From assembly GCA_020054475.1 (NCBI GenBank), contig JAHWGJ010000015.1, positions 1 to 39,864 of the forward strand: DNA of 39,864 nucleotides, given 5' to 3'. Below the pieces are notes generated by a model. It was not told where the DNA came from. It did not search any database and saw only the letters and a list, made by a program, of their open reading frames with translations. Source of the stretch: Thermoplasmata archaeon (GTDB lineage: Archaea > Thermoplasmatota > E2 > DHVEG-1). This document shows positions 1-8,463 of the stretch, one piece after another (the first letter of the stretch is position 1; each line of letters begins with the position of its first letter). A program made the translations under genes and the position numbers.

Positions 1-1
1 A

Positions 2-535
2 CTAAAAATTTCAGATGATGGCATACTTTGGCATTATGCTCTAAATAATCTATATTTAATAGGTGATGGATATTTATCAGAAAACCAAGGAATATCCTGG
101 TATAAATTAGATAATCAACCTCAATATTCTGGTTTAGATTTTTGTTTTAAAACATATGGAGGTTCAAATCATCCACCTAATAAACCATTGAAGCCTATTG
201 GACAAACAGAAGGTCATTATGAAAAAAATTATTCATATAATACCACTTCAATTGACATCGATAATAACCAACTATTTTATTATTGGGATTGGGGTGATGG
301 CCATTATTCAGAATGGATTGGACCTTACGAATCAGGTGAAATGTGTAGGGGTGTACACATGTGGATGACTAAAGGTAGTTATCTTGTTAAAGTAAAAACT
401 AAAGATCAATGGGATATTGAAAGTGAATGGTCTGATGTATTAACAGTAAAAATGGAAAAACGAAAATCAAATGATTTTATTAAGTTTAAATTTTATAATT
501 TATTCACCCATTTTCTATTCAAAAATATCATTTAA
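2..535 (+). CDS. C-terminal part of a secreted protein with a PKD-like domain and a terminal tail (5' end outside window)
   Basis: The frame is open from base 2, so this is the end of a longer gene and not a 115-residue protein starting at 188. The first ~55 residues (WYKLDNQ, DFCFKTYGG) look like the end of a beta-rich domain that I cannot name. A Pro-rich hinge (NHPPNKP) leads to a PKD/Ig-like domain with the hallmarks YWDWGDG, WIGPYESG and a closing G-x-Y-x-V-K-V-K-x-K-D strand. After SEWSDVL and a Met-Glu-Lys turn, a 26-residue basic then Phe/Leu-rich tail ends the protein. The same layout ends the C25 peptidases starting at 6268 and 8464, so this too is probably an exported, possibly C25, protein. 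Its enzymatic class cannot be told from what is visible. Confidence 0.75.
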   Translation, partial: LKISDDGILWHYALNNLYLIGDGYLSENQGISWYKLDNQPQYSGLDFCFKTYGGSNHPPNKPLKPIGQTEGHYEKNYSYNTTSIDIDNNQLFYYWDWGDGHYSEWIGPYESGEMCRGVHMWMTKGSYLVKVKTKDQWDIESEWSDVLTVKMEKRKSNDFIKFKFYNLFTHFLFKNII

Positions 536-571
536 AAATAAATTTTTTAAATATTATTTTCCTTTTTTAAT

Positions 572-590
572 TTAAAAATTATATATAATA
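572..590 (+). promoter_or_regulatory. Archaeal TATA promoter of the 1220-residue C25 gene
   Basis: A TATA box (TTATATATAA, 579-588) follows an A-rich BRE-like stretch. It would place the transcript start near 609 and give a leader of about 48 bases that carries GGAGG at 642-646, ten bases before the ATG at 657. Confidence 0.55.
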
Positions 591-656
591 GCAAAGCTTA
601 AGTATGTTACTCTTAATATTAATTAATACTTAAATACATATGGAGGCGTAGAAATT

Positions 657-3600
657 ATGAATAAAGTTAAATTTGGTAAGTTTGGGGCAATTTTAGTAAC
701 ATTATTTTTTGTTGGTACTATATTTGGATTGCCAATGTCAGGTGCAATGAATAATGCTAAAAATGAAATAGTTAATTTGGATCAAAACCCATTATCTTTT
801 TCTGAAGATAATTATCCTGATAAACCTATTCAGTTAGATACAGTATATATACCTGAAGAAACCTTGTTATTAGATGAAGGTCAAAATGATATTGGTTATA
901 ATATAGATGCAGGAAATAGAGTACAAAGATCTATTCCTATCTATGTAGGCGAACCAATTGATCAAGAAGTACCGGGAAGAGGACGGACAGGTTCTTTAGA
1001 CCCTAGTATTGATGATTCTGATGATTTTTATAGATTTACCGTTTGTGAAGGTCAGACCATTCAAACATCTATAAGCAGTAGCGAAAATTTTGGAATTGAG
1101 CTTGTAGATAGTTCTGGAATGCCAATAGGTTCATCATATACAGCAGATCAAACAGGCATATATTTTGCACATATTTTTATGAATGAAGGGGCAAATGGTG
1201 GAGAATATACTTTCGGTGTTACTATAAATGGACAAAATGATGCAGGGACAAGCGGAGACGCTGGAGATGATATTGGATCTGCATTAGCAATCACCACAGG
1301 TTCATATACGGGATATATGGATGTTAATGATCACGAAGATTGGTATAGTTTTAATGTAAATTCAGGACAAGGTATATTTGTAACTGTTGAACCACTTGAG
1401 AAATCTGATTATGATGTTCATCTATTCAATCCATCTGGTCAATTAGTACATTCTGAACAATATTATGGAACTGATGAACTTGAATATCCAGCAGATGAAA
1501 CAGGTATTTGGAAAATTAAGATTGATATGTTCCCCGGTTGGGATGAAGACAAATGGCCAGATAATTATTTCTTATATGGCTCAGGCGCTTATGAATTGGA
1601 AGTAAATATTGGTGGAACAGCTAATTCACCCCCGGGTCCAATTGGACAACCAGATGTTACTCCAATTGCACAATCTTTCATAGTAAATTATGATGATAAT
1701 AGTAATAAAGATGAATATGGATATATAGCTGCTGTACCAGCAGCTAATTATCTTGACAATGGAAATAGGTTTATTTCACCAATATTTTATCAAGGTTGTG
1801 ATACTCAAACTGAGTGGTCTGGAACTGTTGATCAAACTACTCAATATTTAATAGATGATTGGAATACATATTTAGCAAGACATGATGTTGTTGCGGAAGA
1901 ATATGTAATACCATCAGATCCAATAGTGGCAGCTGCAGGTATAGCTACATCAAGATGGTCTTCATCTGATACAGCAGTACTAGCAGTTGACGGGAGTATT
2001 TATCAGGATGAAATAGAGATTTTATTTGATGAAGATAGTAGCTTATCTTCTTTACCAGATATAACTATAGTTGAACCAGGTTCTTTTACTCAAACTGGAG
2101 CTGTTTGGTCAAAACCAATGTTTATTGGAAAACAATGGGGAGCAATTCACCTTATTGGAGTAGGGGATACTTTTGGTGGAGATACTGGAATATTAACTCC
2201 AAAACTACATCCTTTATGTGAAGATTGGTGGCCATATCCCTATGATTTTAATGGCCCGGATTATGATACATTTTTCCCTGTTACACAGGCGGGATTATGG
2301 ATGCCATATGTTACAAGTGAAAATGGGTTGGAAGAACTTCAAATAATCAAATATGCTGGAGATAGGTATACAATCCCAGTTGATGATACAGATAGTAGTA
2401 TAGAAGTGACAATTAGTGATGGCGAAGCATCAAATTTGATTATATATCTTATTGACCCTGAAGGTAATCTAAGGAAGCCCAATATGCCTCATTATAATGG
2501 CGGGGAAATTAAACCTATACATTACTGGAATGGAGGTCACTGGCAACATGATTATGATGAATTTAGATCATGGAAACTTGAACCACATGATGATTTTACA
2601 GTTAGTATTCATTATCCAATGGAAGGAAAATGGACAGCCATTGTAGTTCCCTTTGTCGATAGTGAAGTAGGGGATGTGGGATTTAGTGGAGATTACCATA
2701 TTAATGCGGTGTTAAGAAAACATAATTCAAATAGAGTAAATTCTGCATTATCAGCATCAAATGGTGCAGTAATTGCTTCATCTAAACATGCGCCACTGCT
2801 TTATGTAACAGAAGATTCAATACCATCTGAAACATCAAACGCTTTAACTTTACTTGGTGTAACAGATATAATATTCGTAAATATTGGAGAAGTAAGCACT
2901 GCATCACCAACAGGTACTGTAACTGAATATAACACAATGCAAGAGGTAATAGATGCTATAAAAGATGATTCAAAATCAGAAAACTTTATTACTATTACCT
3001 CTCTTGGTTCCGGTGATGGTTACTTTGCACCATCATCAATGATAGCAGCGTATCATGTTTCACCAGTCTTAAACATTGGAGAGGCACCCGATGGTTATAA
3101 TAAATTAGGTCAAGCTGCTACTTGGCGAGAATATGGTGGTGATTATTATCATGGATGTTTATCACTAGGACATTTACCAGATATGTATGAACCAATAGAT
3201 TGGGTAAAGATAATTAAAGATTATTTAACTGAGGGAACATTTCCACCTTTAGGATTTGATTTGAAATTAAGATGGATGTCTGCAATAAATCAAGGAATAT
3301 ACAATATGATAGATGGATATGGTCTTGACATTGATGGCAAAGAAGGATATCTATTTGTTGGAGATAGAGAAAATGATATTCGAGATATAGTTTGCAGAGC
3401 AATGATGGGAAATGAATCATATGCAGGTCATATACCAGTAACAACAGCACCATATTCAAATGCAGTAATTGTTCGAGATGTCTTATATCCTGTAATAATA
3501 TATGCAAATCCAGGTAGAGATACAACTACTTCACAATTAATGAACTTCCCAGATGGATGGCAATGGAATACAAATGATGGAGAAAGACACACAGTTTTAT

Positions 3601-4319
3601 CATCTAGAGAAATAAAAAAATCATTCAGCTCACATGGAAGATTCTATGAAGGACATGTAATATGGGATAACATTTTAGAGAGATACAACACTGGAGCAAG
3701 TATTAGTTATTACTCAGGACATGGAACTGGAGGTTCAGGAATATCTGCAATGTATGAAAACATTGAAGAACAATTCCCATTTGTTGAAACAAAATACGAG
3801 AGTTCAAAAACACGAACATGGTGGGATGCATGGAGAGGATATATGTATGACGACACACAAACAAAATCACCTAGATGGGGTGGATTCACATGGTATAATG
3901 CAGTAGAACCAAATCTATATGATTTCATACATTTCAAATGGGCGGATGAACTATTCGAAAACCTACACTCAATAATGGATTTATGGATGTCATGTACAAC
4001 ACAAGCACACCTTGGACCAAATGTATATCTATCGCATGGTGCAGCATTATGCTTTGGCAATGCAGGAACAGGATTATGTCCTCAAGCAGATCTATTAGAT
4101 GATTCATGGCTAAGAGACATGTGTATATATGGGGATAGCATTGGTGAATCATTTTCCAGATATGTATGGCTACATCAGAGAGATTATACAACATTAGATC
4201 CAACTACATTATATGGAACTTCATCAATGCAAGTAACAAATATGCAAGTTATATTCGGTGATCCAACTTTAGTACTTTATAGCCCTGAATGGATTGAACC
4301 ATCACCAATAGTCATTTAA
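657..4319 (+). CDS. Large secreted C25-like cysteine peptidase with PPC domains
   Basis: 1220 residues, ATG start with GGAGG ten bases upstream. An N-terminal signal peptide (about 1-30, basic then LVTLFFVGTIFG) marks it for export. Two PPC-type beta domains follow, roughly 113-195 and 200-320, each with a D-x-D-x-Y/W-F-x-V core (DDFYRFTV, HEDWYSFNV). A segment near 690-775 (SASNGAVIASSKHAPLLYV) resembles cell-wall-binding repeat 2 domains. The C-terminal catalytic region has the C25 dyad: SGHG with His1022 and WMSCTT with Cys1113, then the family's late FGDPTLVLY motif. It ends soon afterwards with no tail or membrane anchor, so it is probably released. The protein starting at 34270 has a similar order of parts but adds a membrane anchor. 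C25 assignment rests on motifs; substrate specificity is unknown. Confidence 0.78.
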   Translation: MNKVKFGKFGAILVTLFFVGTIFGLPMSGAMNNAKNEIVNLDQNPLSFSEDNYPDKPIQLDTVYIPEETLLLDEGQNDIGYNIDAGNRVQRSIPIYVGEPIDQEVPGRGRTGSLDPSIDDSDDFYRFTVCEGQTIQTSISSSENFGIELVDSSGMPIGSSYTADQTGIYFAHIFMNEGANGGEYTFGVTINGQNDAGTSGDAGDDIGSALAITTGSYTGYMDVNDHEDWYSFNVNSGQGIFVTVEPLEKSDYDVHLFNPSGQLVHSEQYYGTDELEYPADETGIWKIKIDMFPGWDEDKWPDNYFLYGSGAYELEVNIGGTANSPPGPIGQPDVTPIAQSFIVNYDDNSNKDEYGYIAAVPAANYLDNGNRFISPIFYQGCDTQTEWSGTVDQTTQYLIDDWNTYLARHDVVAEEYVIPSDPIVAAAGIATSRWSSSDTAVLAVDGSIYQDEIEILFDEDSSLSSLPDITIVEPGSFTQTGAVWSKPMFIGKQWGAIHLIGVGDTFGGDTGILTPKLHPLCEDWWPYPYDFNGPDYDTFFPVTQAGLWMPYVTSENGLEELQIIKYAGDRYTIPVDDTDSSIEVTISDGEASNLIIYLIDPEGNLRKPNMPHYNGGEIKPIHYWNGGHWQHDYDEFRSWKLEPHDDFTVSIHYPMEGKWTAIVVPFVDSEVGDVGFSGDYHINAVLRKHNSNRVNSALSASNGAVIASSKHAPLLYVTEDSIPSETSNALTLLGVTDIIFVNIGEVSTASPTGTVTEYNTMQEVIDAIKDDSKSENFITITSLGSGDGYFAPSSMIAAYHVSPVLNIGEAPDGYNKLGQAATWREYGGDYYHGCLSLGHLPDMYEPIDWVKIIKDYLTEGTFPPLGFDLKLRWMSAINQGIYNMIDGYGLDIDGKEGYLFVGDRENDIRDIVCRAMMGNESYAGHIPVTTAPYSNAVIVRDVLYPVIIYANPGRDTTTSQLMNFPDGWQWNTNDGERHTVLSSREIKKSFSSHGRFYEGHVIWDNILERYNTGASISYYSGHGTGGSGISAMYENIEEQFPFVETKYESSKTRTWWDAWRGYMYDDTQTKSPRWGGFTWYNAVEPNLYDFIHFKWADELFENLHSIMDLWMSCTTQAHLGPNVYLSHGAALCFGNAGTGLCPQADLLDDSWLRDMCIYGDSIGESFSRYVWLHQRDYTTLDPTTLYGTSSMQVTNMQVIFGDPTLVLYSPEWIEPSPIVI

Positions 4320-4341
4320 AACAAAAAATTAAATAAATAAA

Positions 4342-4372
4342 TCCTACAATAATGTAGGAATTTTTTTTTTTT
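4342..4372 (+). terminator. Hairpin plus T-run terminator
   Basis: TCCTACA (4342-4348) and TGTAGGA (4353-4359) form a perfect 7-bp stem with an ATAA loop. Twelve T residues (4361-4372) follow directly. It lies 22 bases after the stop of the 1220-residue C25 gene. The form is that of a bacterial intrinsic terminator; the T-run alone could suffice in archaea. Confidence 0.75.
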
Positions 4373-4513
4373 AAAATTTAAAATGATGATTAATTATAGA
4401 ATTTAAAAATATTTATAAAATCAAATAATAATATAAATTATTATTTATTATAAAAATTTATAGAAGTAAATGTTATTAACTTTATTTATAAAAAAATATA
4501 TTATTTTTTATAA

Positions 4514-4531
4514 ACGATAAATTTTATATAG
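4514..4531 (+). promoter_or_regulatory. BRE/TATA promoter of the Asp-box protein gene
   Basis: ACGATAA (4514-4520) followed by TTTTATATA (4522-4530) matches an archaeal BRE plus TATA box. The predicted transcript start is near 4552, giving a leader of about 34 bases with a strong GGAGGT (4570-4575) before the ATG at 4586. Confidence 0.6.
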
Positions 4532-4585
4532 TACTAACTCGTTATAAATTAATAACTATATTCTTAGACGGAGGTAAGAAGAAAT

Positions 4586-6136
4586 ATGAAAAAATTAAAA
4601 AACATAGTATACTTTGGGTTAGTTTTAACTGTAGCTGGCCTAATGTGTTTACAAGCTGGTGCTATAACAACGACATCAAATACATCAATAGATAAATCTG
4701 CAATTCCAACAAATCTTGCAGATACCTTAATATCTGTTGATAATCCTGATGGTGATGATATACATCCTAGATTAACTTCAGGACCTGGCGGAGTAATGGT
4801 TGTTGTTTATGAACAAGTAGCTGGATTATTTTCAGCACAAATACCTGTAGTATGGTCAGCCGACGCAGGTGAAACTTGGACAACACAATTTGTATTTGAT
4901 TCAATAGATTTCACATCTGGATCAGGTTTTTTACAATACCCTGATATCCTTTATGAATCAAGTATTGATCAATACTTCTTGACAATGGTTGATCCATATG
5001 CTGAATTATATAATGATGAAATGGCATTTATACCAGGCGACATAACTACTGCTGAAGAAGCAAGTTGGTATGGAATCTCTGGATCAGGATCAGAAAACTA
5101 TAACTTCTGTGCAGCCGGAAATATTGGAGATTGGTTCATTTCATTAACCACTGAAGACGGATATGACCTGATACAACTATTTGGTCTCGGGTACTTTACT
5201 TATCCTGATTTCGAATCACCACCAGTAATGGGGGGATTCTATTATGATGGTAACTCAGAACACACATCAGCTCCTGGAGCACAAGTTGAAATGGATTCAG
5301 GATCTGAAAGAATTTATATTGCCTGTGAAACTAATGATCAAATAACAGTAAAATCAACAACTTCTGATCGTGACCTACACTTATCTGGAGAACAACAAAA
5401 TGGTATGGACAAATGGTCCGATATTGAACAATACCCAGGTGAATATATTGCGACAGGATCTGACCCTGATGTTTCAACAAGTGGCGGTAACGTAGCTGTT
5501 GTATATGTTGATGGTGGAAATGTAATATGTGCAAGAAGCCCAACAGATGGCTCAACATATGACCCTGGACATAGCTGGCAGATGACAACAGTAGATTCTG
5601 GAGCAGCTCCAAGTGTTTTCATTAGTGGGAGTACAGTTCAAGTAGCATATGTAAAAGGTGGAGATGTTTATAAAGCCGAATCTACAGATGGAGGAGCAAC
5701 ATTCGGAGCACCTCAAAAACTTAACTCAGTAGACGGAACAGTTTCAGACGAAAAAGGGTCTGTAGCCGTAAATGAAATAGGTGTTGTATGGACTGATACC
5801 AGAAACGGTGCAAAAGATATTTACACATCAGGCGCATCAGCTGTAGCAATTATCGAAGTAGAAAGTATTGCCGGTGGTTTTGGAGTAACCTCAGTTATTA
5901 AAAACACAGGAACAGCAGATGCAACAGATGTAGAAGCAACAATAGCAATAGATGCAGCATTAATGATACTTGGTGGAGAAACAACTTCTACAATTGATTT
6001 ACCTGCAGGTGGTTCTGAAACAATTAGCTCTGGATTTATTCTAGGACTTGGTGCAGCTGATATAACAGTTACAGCAGGCGGAGCTTCAGCATCAGCAAGT
6101 GGGACAGTATTAGGTCCATTTGTAATAGGGATTTAA
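4586..6136 (+). CDS. Secreted Asp-box (BNR/sialidase-like) beta-propeller protein with CARDB-like C-terminus
   Basis: 516 residues; ATG with GGAGGT eleven bases upstream. The signal peptide is about 1-26 (VYFGLVLTVAGLMC then AGA). The body has repeated blades with at least one clear Asp-box, SADAGETW at 91-98, and a weaker one near 365-373 (ESTDGGATF), which suggests a sialidase-type propeller. I see no clear sialidase Arg triad, so glycosidase activity is not supported; binding or structural roles are as likely. From about 428 to the end lies a CARDB-like beta domain (VIKNTGTADATDV) finishing in the hydrophobic TVLGPFVIGI. Composition is acidic and low in Lys compared with the neighbours, as expected for an abundant surface protein. 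It has its own promoter and terminator, so it is a separate transcription unit inside the peptidase island. Confidence 0.65.
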   Translation: MKKLKNIVYFGLVLTVAGLMCLQAGAITTTSNTSIDKSAIPTNLADTLISVDNPDGDDIHPRLTSGPGGVMVVVYEQVAGLFSAQIPVVWSADAGETWTTQFVFDSIDFTSGSGFLQYPDILYESSIDQYFLTMVDPYAELYNDEMAFIPGDITTAEEASWYGISGSGSENYNFCAAGNIGDWFISLTTEDGYDLIQLFGLGYFTYPDFESPPVMGGFYYDGNSEHTSAPGAQVEMDSGSERIYIACETNDQITVKSTTSDRDLHLSGEQQNGMDKWSDIEQYPGEYIATGSDPDVSTSGGNVAVVYVDGGNVICARSPTDGSTYDPGHSWQMTTVDSGAAPSVFISGSTVQVAYVKGGDVYKAESTDGGATFGAPQKLNSVDGTVSDEKGSVAVNEIGVVWTDTRNGAKDIYTSGASAVAIIEVESIAGGFGVTSVIKNTGTADATDVEATIAIDAALMILGGETTSTIDLPAGGSETISSGFILGLGAADITVTAGGASASASGTVLGPFVIGI

Positions 6137-6169
6137 ATTAATTATACCCTATTTCTCTTTTTTTTTTTT
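6125..6169 (+). terminator. Terminator hairpin overlapping the stop codon of the Asp-box gene
   Basis: ATAGGG (6125-6130) pairs with CCCTAT (6147-6152) around a 16-base loop that contains the TAA stop (6134-6136). A run of twelve T residues (6158-6169) follows. The stem begins within the last codons of the gene. Confidence 0.6.
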
Positions 6170-6212
6170 ATTCTAATTTTTATATTGATTATTGATTTTA
6201 AATAAAATTTTT

Positions 6213-6231
6213 TAGAAAAGCTTTATATAAT
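6213..6231 (+). promoter_or_regulatory. BRE/TATA promoter of the C25 pair 6268/8464
   Basis: TAGAAAAGC followed by TTTATATAA (6222-6230) is a strong archaeal BRE/TATA. The predicted transcript start, near 6252, is directly at TTGGGGAC (6251-6258), which supplies the ribosome binding site for the ATG at 6268. A near copy of this arrangement lies at 10727-10780. Confidence 0.65.
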
Positions 6232-6267
6232 AATTAATTATAATAATATATTGGGGACAAATAAAAA

Positions 6268-8427
6268 ATGAAAAAATCATATTCAATAATACTTATAGGT
6301 ATTTTGATAATAAGCGGATATGGAGCGGTAGGTCTACCAAATAATGATTACGATGAAAAGAATATACATTTTAATTTTTCAAACATTAACATAGTTGAAA
6401 ATAATGAATTCATATCATTGAAATTAGATGGAACCAACTCAGTATTAGTTAAAAAAGATCATTATGTTATTCCAATTTATGAAAAAACTATTCAATTTCC
6501 GATAGGAACCGAAATAAAGGAAATAAAATGTACACCTCAAAATATTTACAATAAATATACTGAAAAGGAGGTAATAATCTCCCCTGATCCAGTAATAATC
6601 GGTGAAAAAGCATTTGATTCAATTAATTATGATAATAATGCTATATCAATTAATCACTGGTTTGATTATAAAATTGGAACAGGTATACAAAATAATGAAA
6701 GAATACTATTTATTAAAATAACAACATATCCCATACATTATCTGCCATTAGAAAATAAAATAGAGTGGACTGAAAATATTGAAGTAGAAATTAAATATAA
6801 TTTACCTGAATCCCAAATATTATTTAATGATGATTATTCATTTTTAATTATTACACCATCCGAATTTAGTAATGAATTAAATGATTTAGTTAATCATAAA
6901 ATTTCAAGAAACATATCGACAAATCTTGTAACTCTAGAGGAGATATATGCAGGAAATATTTTCCCTGTAGAAGGTAGAGATGAACCTGAAAAGATAAAAT
7001 ATTTCATAAAAAATTCTATTGAAACTTGGGGTATAACATCTGTTTTATTAGTTGGAGGTTCTGAAAAATTTCCAACAAGATCTACCCATATCAAAGTAAG
7101 TAGTAGTGACACTGAAATATTTGTAAGTGATTTATATTATGCTGATATATATAATGAAACCTTTGAATTTTGTAACTGGGATTCAAATGAAAATGATGAT
7201 TTTGCAGAATATGATTGGGGCACATCTCGGTTAAAGGATGATGTTGATCTATTTCCAGATATTTATATTGGAAGGATTGCATGTGTTGATTCAGATCAAG
7301 TTATAACCTCAGTAAATAAGATCATTGATTATGAAACTAATGTTGCATATACATTGGATTGGTTCACAAATTTAGTTGCAGTTGGAGGAGATTCATTTCC
7401 AGGCGATGATAATGAAATATTAGAAGGTGAAATGGTTAACAACGAAGTAATAGATATTATGGAAGGTTTTATTCCAAAGAGTTTAAATGTAACAAATGGG
7501 GTTTTATCAAAAGCTAATCCAACAGGCGTAACTTCAATAAATAATGCAATAAATGAAGGATGCGGATTCGTTGATTTTTCAGGTCATGGAAATACAAATG
7601 TATGGGCCACGCATGCTCATGAAAATGATAATATATGGCTTCCAACACCAACTGGAAACTATAAAAATTCTAATATTGTCTATGATTTAACAAATATTGA
7701 TAAACTTCCAATTATTATTACTGGGGCATGTAGTGTAGGTAAATTTAATCAAAACGATAATTGTTTTTCATGGTCTTTCGTTGCGAACCCAAATGGCGGT
7801 GGAATTGCATCCTGTGGCGCAACAGCCTTAGGCTATGCGTATATAGGTGAATGGGTAACATATGGTCTTATTGAAGGAATAACAATAAAAATGTTTGAAG
7901 CATATAAAGATGGAGCTATCACTTTTGGTGAAATGTGGGCTAATTCTTTAAATAATTATATTTCTCCTGGTATGGATGCTACAGATTATAAAACAATTGA
8001 AGAATGGCAAGCATTTGGAGATCCCACACTTTCAATTGCAGCACAATCCTTACAACCTGAAAAACCCAATCCTCCAGAAGGACCAACTTCAGCTAGCATA
8101 AAAGAAGAACATACATATACTGCAATTACAACAGATCCAGATGGAGATCAAATATTTTATCTATTTGATTGGGGTGATGGAGAATTTTCAGGATGGGTTG
8201 GACCATATGATTCTAATCAAATAGGGGACGCCAGTCATATTTGGACAGATAGAGGCGATTATGAAATAAGAGTTAAAGCAAAAGATGATCATGGAGTACA
8301 AAGCGAATGGTCAGATCCATTACCAATAAGTATGCCAAAAATAAAAATATTTTACAATAATATATTCTTAAATTTGTTAGAAAAATTCCCAAAAATATTT
8401 TCATTATTAAATGAATTATATTTTTAA
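6268..8427 (+). CDS. Secreted C25 (gingipain-like) cysteine peptidase with PKD-like domain and C-terminal tail
   Basis: 719 residues. The signal peptide (IILIGILIISGYGAVG) matches those of the proteins starting at 10787 and 15813. An N-terminal prodomain-like beta region (about 30-190) precedes the caspase-like catalytic region (about 195-590). The catalytic dyad is clear: His440 in FSGHGNTN and Cys488 in TGACSVG. The family's end motif is EEWQAFGDPTLSI. A Pro-rich linker then leads to a PKD-like domain (about 596-686: FDWGDGEFSGWVGPYD, WSDPLP). After Met689-Pro-Lys comes a 30-residue aromatic/Leu-rich tail to the C-terminus. The start has GGGG at 6253-6256. The next gene begins 36 bases after the stop with its own SD, so the two are probably one operon. 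Likely role: extracellular protein degradation. Arg or Lys specificity cannot be judged. Confidence 0.88.
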   Translation: MKKSYSIILIGILIISGYGAVGLPNNDYDEKNIHFNFSNINIVENNEFISLKLDGTNSVLVKKDHYVIPIYEKTIQFPIGTEIKEIKCTPQNIYNKYTEKEVIISPDPVIIGEKAFDSINYDNNAISINHWFDYKIGTGIQNNERILFIKITTYPIHYLPLENKIEWTENIEVEIKYNLPESQILFNDDYSFLIITPSEFSNELNDLVNHKISRNISTNLVTLEEIYAGNIFPVEGRDEPEKIKYFIKNSIETWGITSVLLVGGSEKFPTRSTHIKVSSSDTEIFVSDLYYADIYNETFEFCNWDSNENDDFAEYDWGTSRLKDDVDLFPDIYIGRIACVDSDQVITSVNKIIDYETNVAYTLDWFTNLVAVGGDSFPGDDNEILEGEMVNNEVIDIMEGFIPKSLNVTNGVLSKANPTGVTSINNAINEGCGFVDFSGHGNTNVWATHAHENDNIWLPTPTGNYKNSNIVYDLTNIDKLPIIITGACSVGKFNQNDNCFSWSFVANPNGGGIASCGATALGYAYIGEWVTYGLIEGITIKMFEAYKDGAITFGEMWANSLNNYISPGMDATDYKTIEEWQAFGDPTLSIAAQSLQPEKPNPPEGPTSASIKEEHTYTAITTDPDGDQIFYLFDWGDGEFSGWVGPYDSNQIGDASHIWTDRGDYEIRVKAKDDHGVQSEWSDPLPISMPKIKIFYNNIFLNLLEKFPKIFSLLNELYF

Positions 8428-8463
8428 TATAGTTAATTATTTATTTTTTAGAGGTGTTGATAA

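Noticed and set aside
454-535. PGF-CTERM/archaeosortase signal at the C-terminus of the PKD proteins
   Set aside because: No Pro-Gly-Phe motif followed by a clean hydrophobic helix and basic end; the tails are aromatic and interspersed with Lys/Glu/Asn.
3214-4203. Antisense ORFs inside the 1220-residue C25 gene, and similar long shadows at 5331-5622, 6894-7282, 20130-20645 and 20958-21251
   Set aside because: They lie opposite or out of frame with genes that have clear domains, and their translations show no family motifs or start signals.
4600-4670. Lipoprotein signal in the Asp-box protein (Cys21)
   Set aside because: The residues before Cys21 (GLM) do not match a lipobox, which needs a small residue just before Cys.
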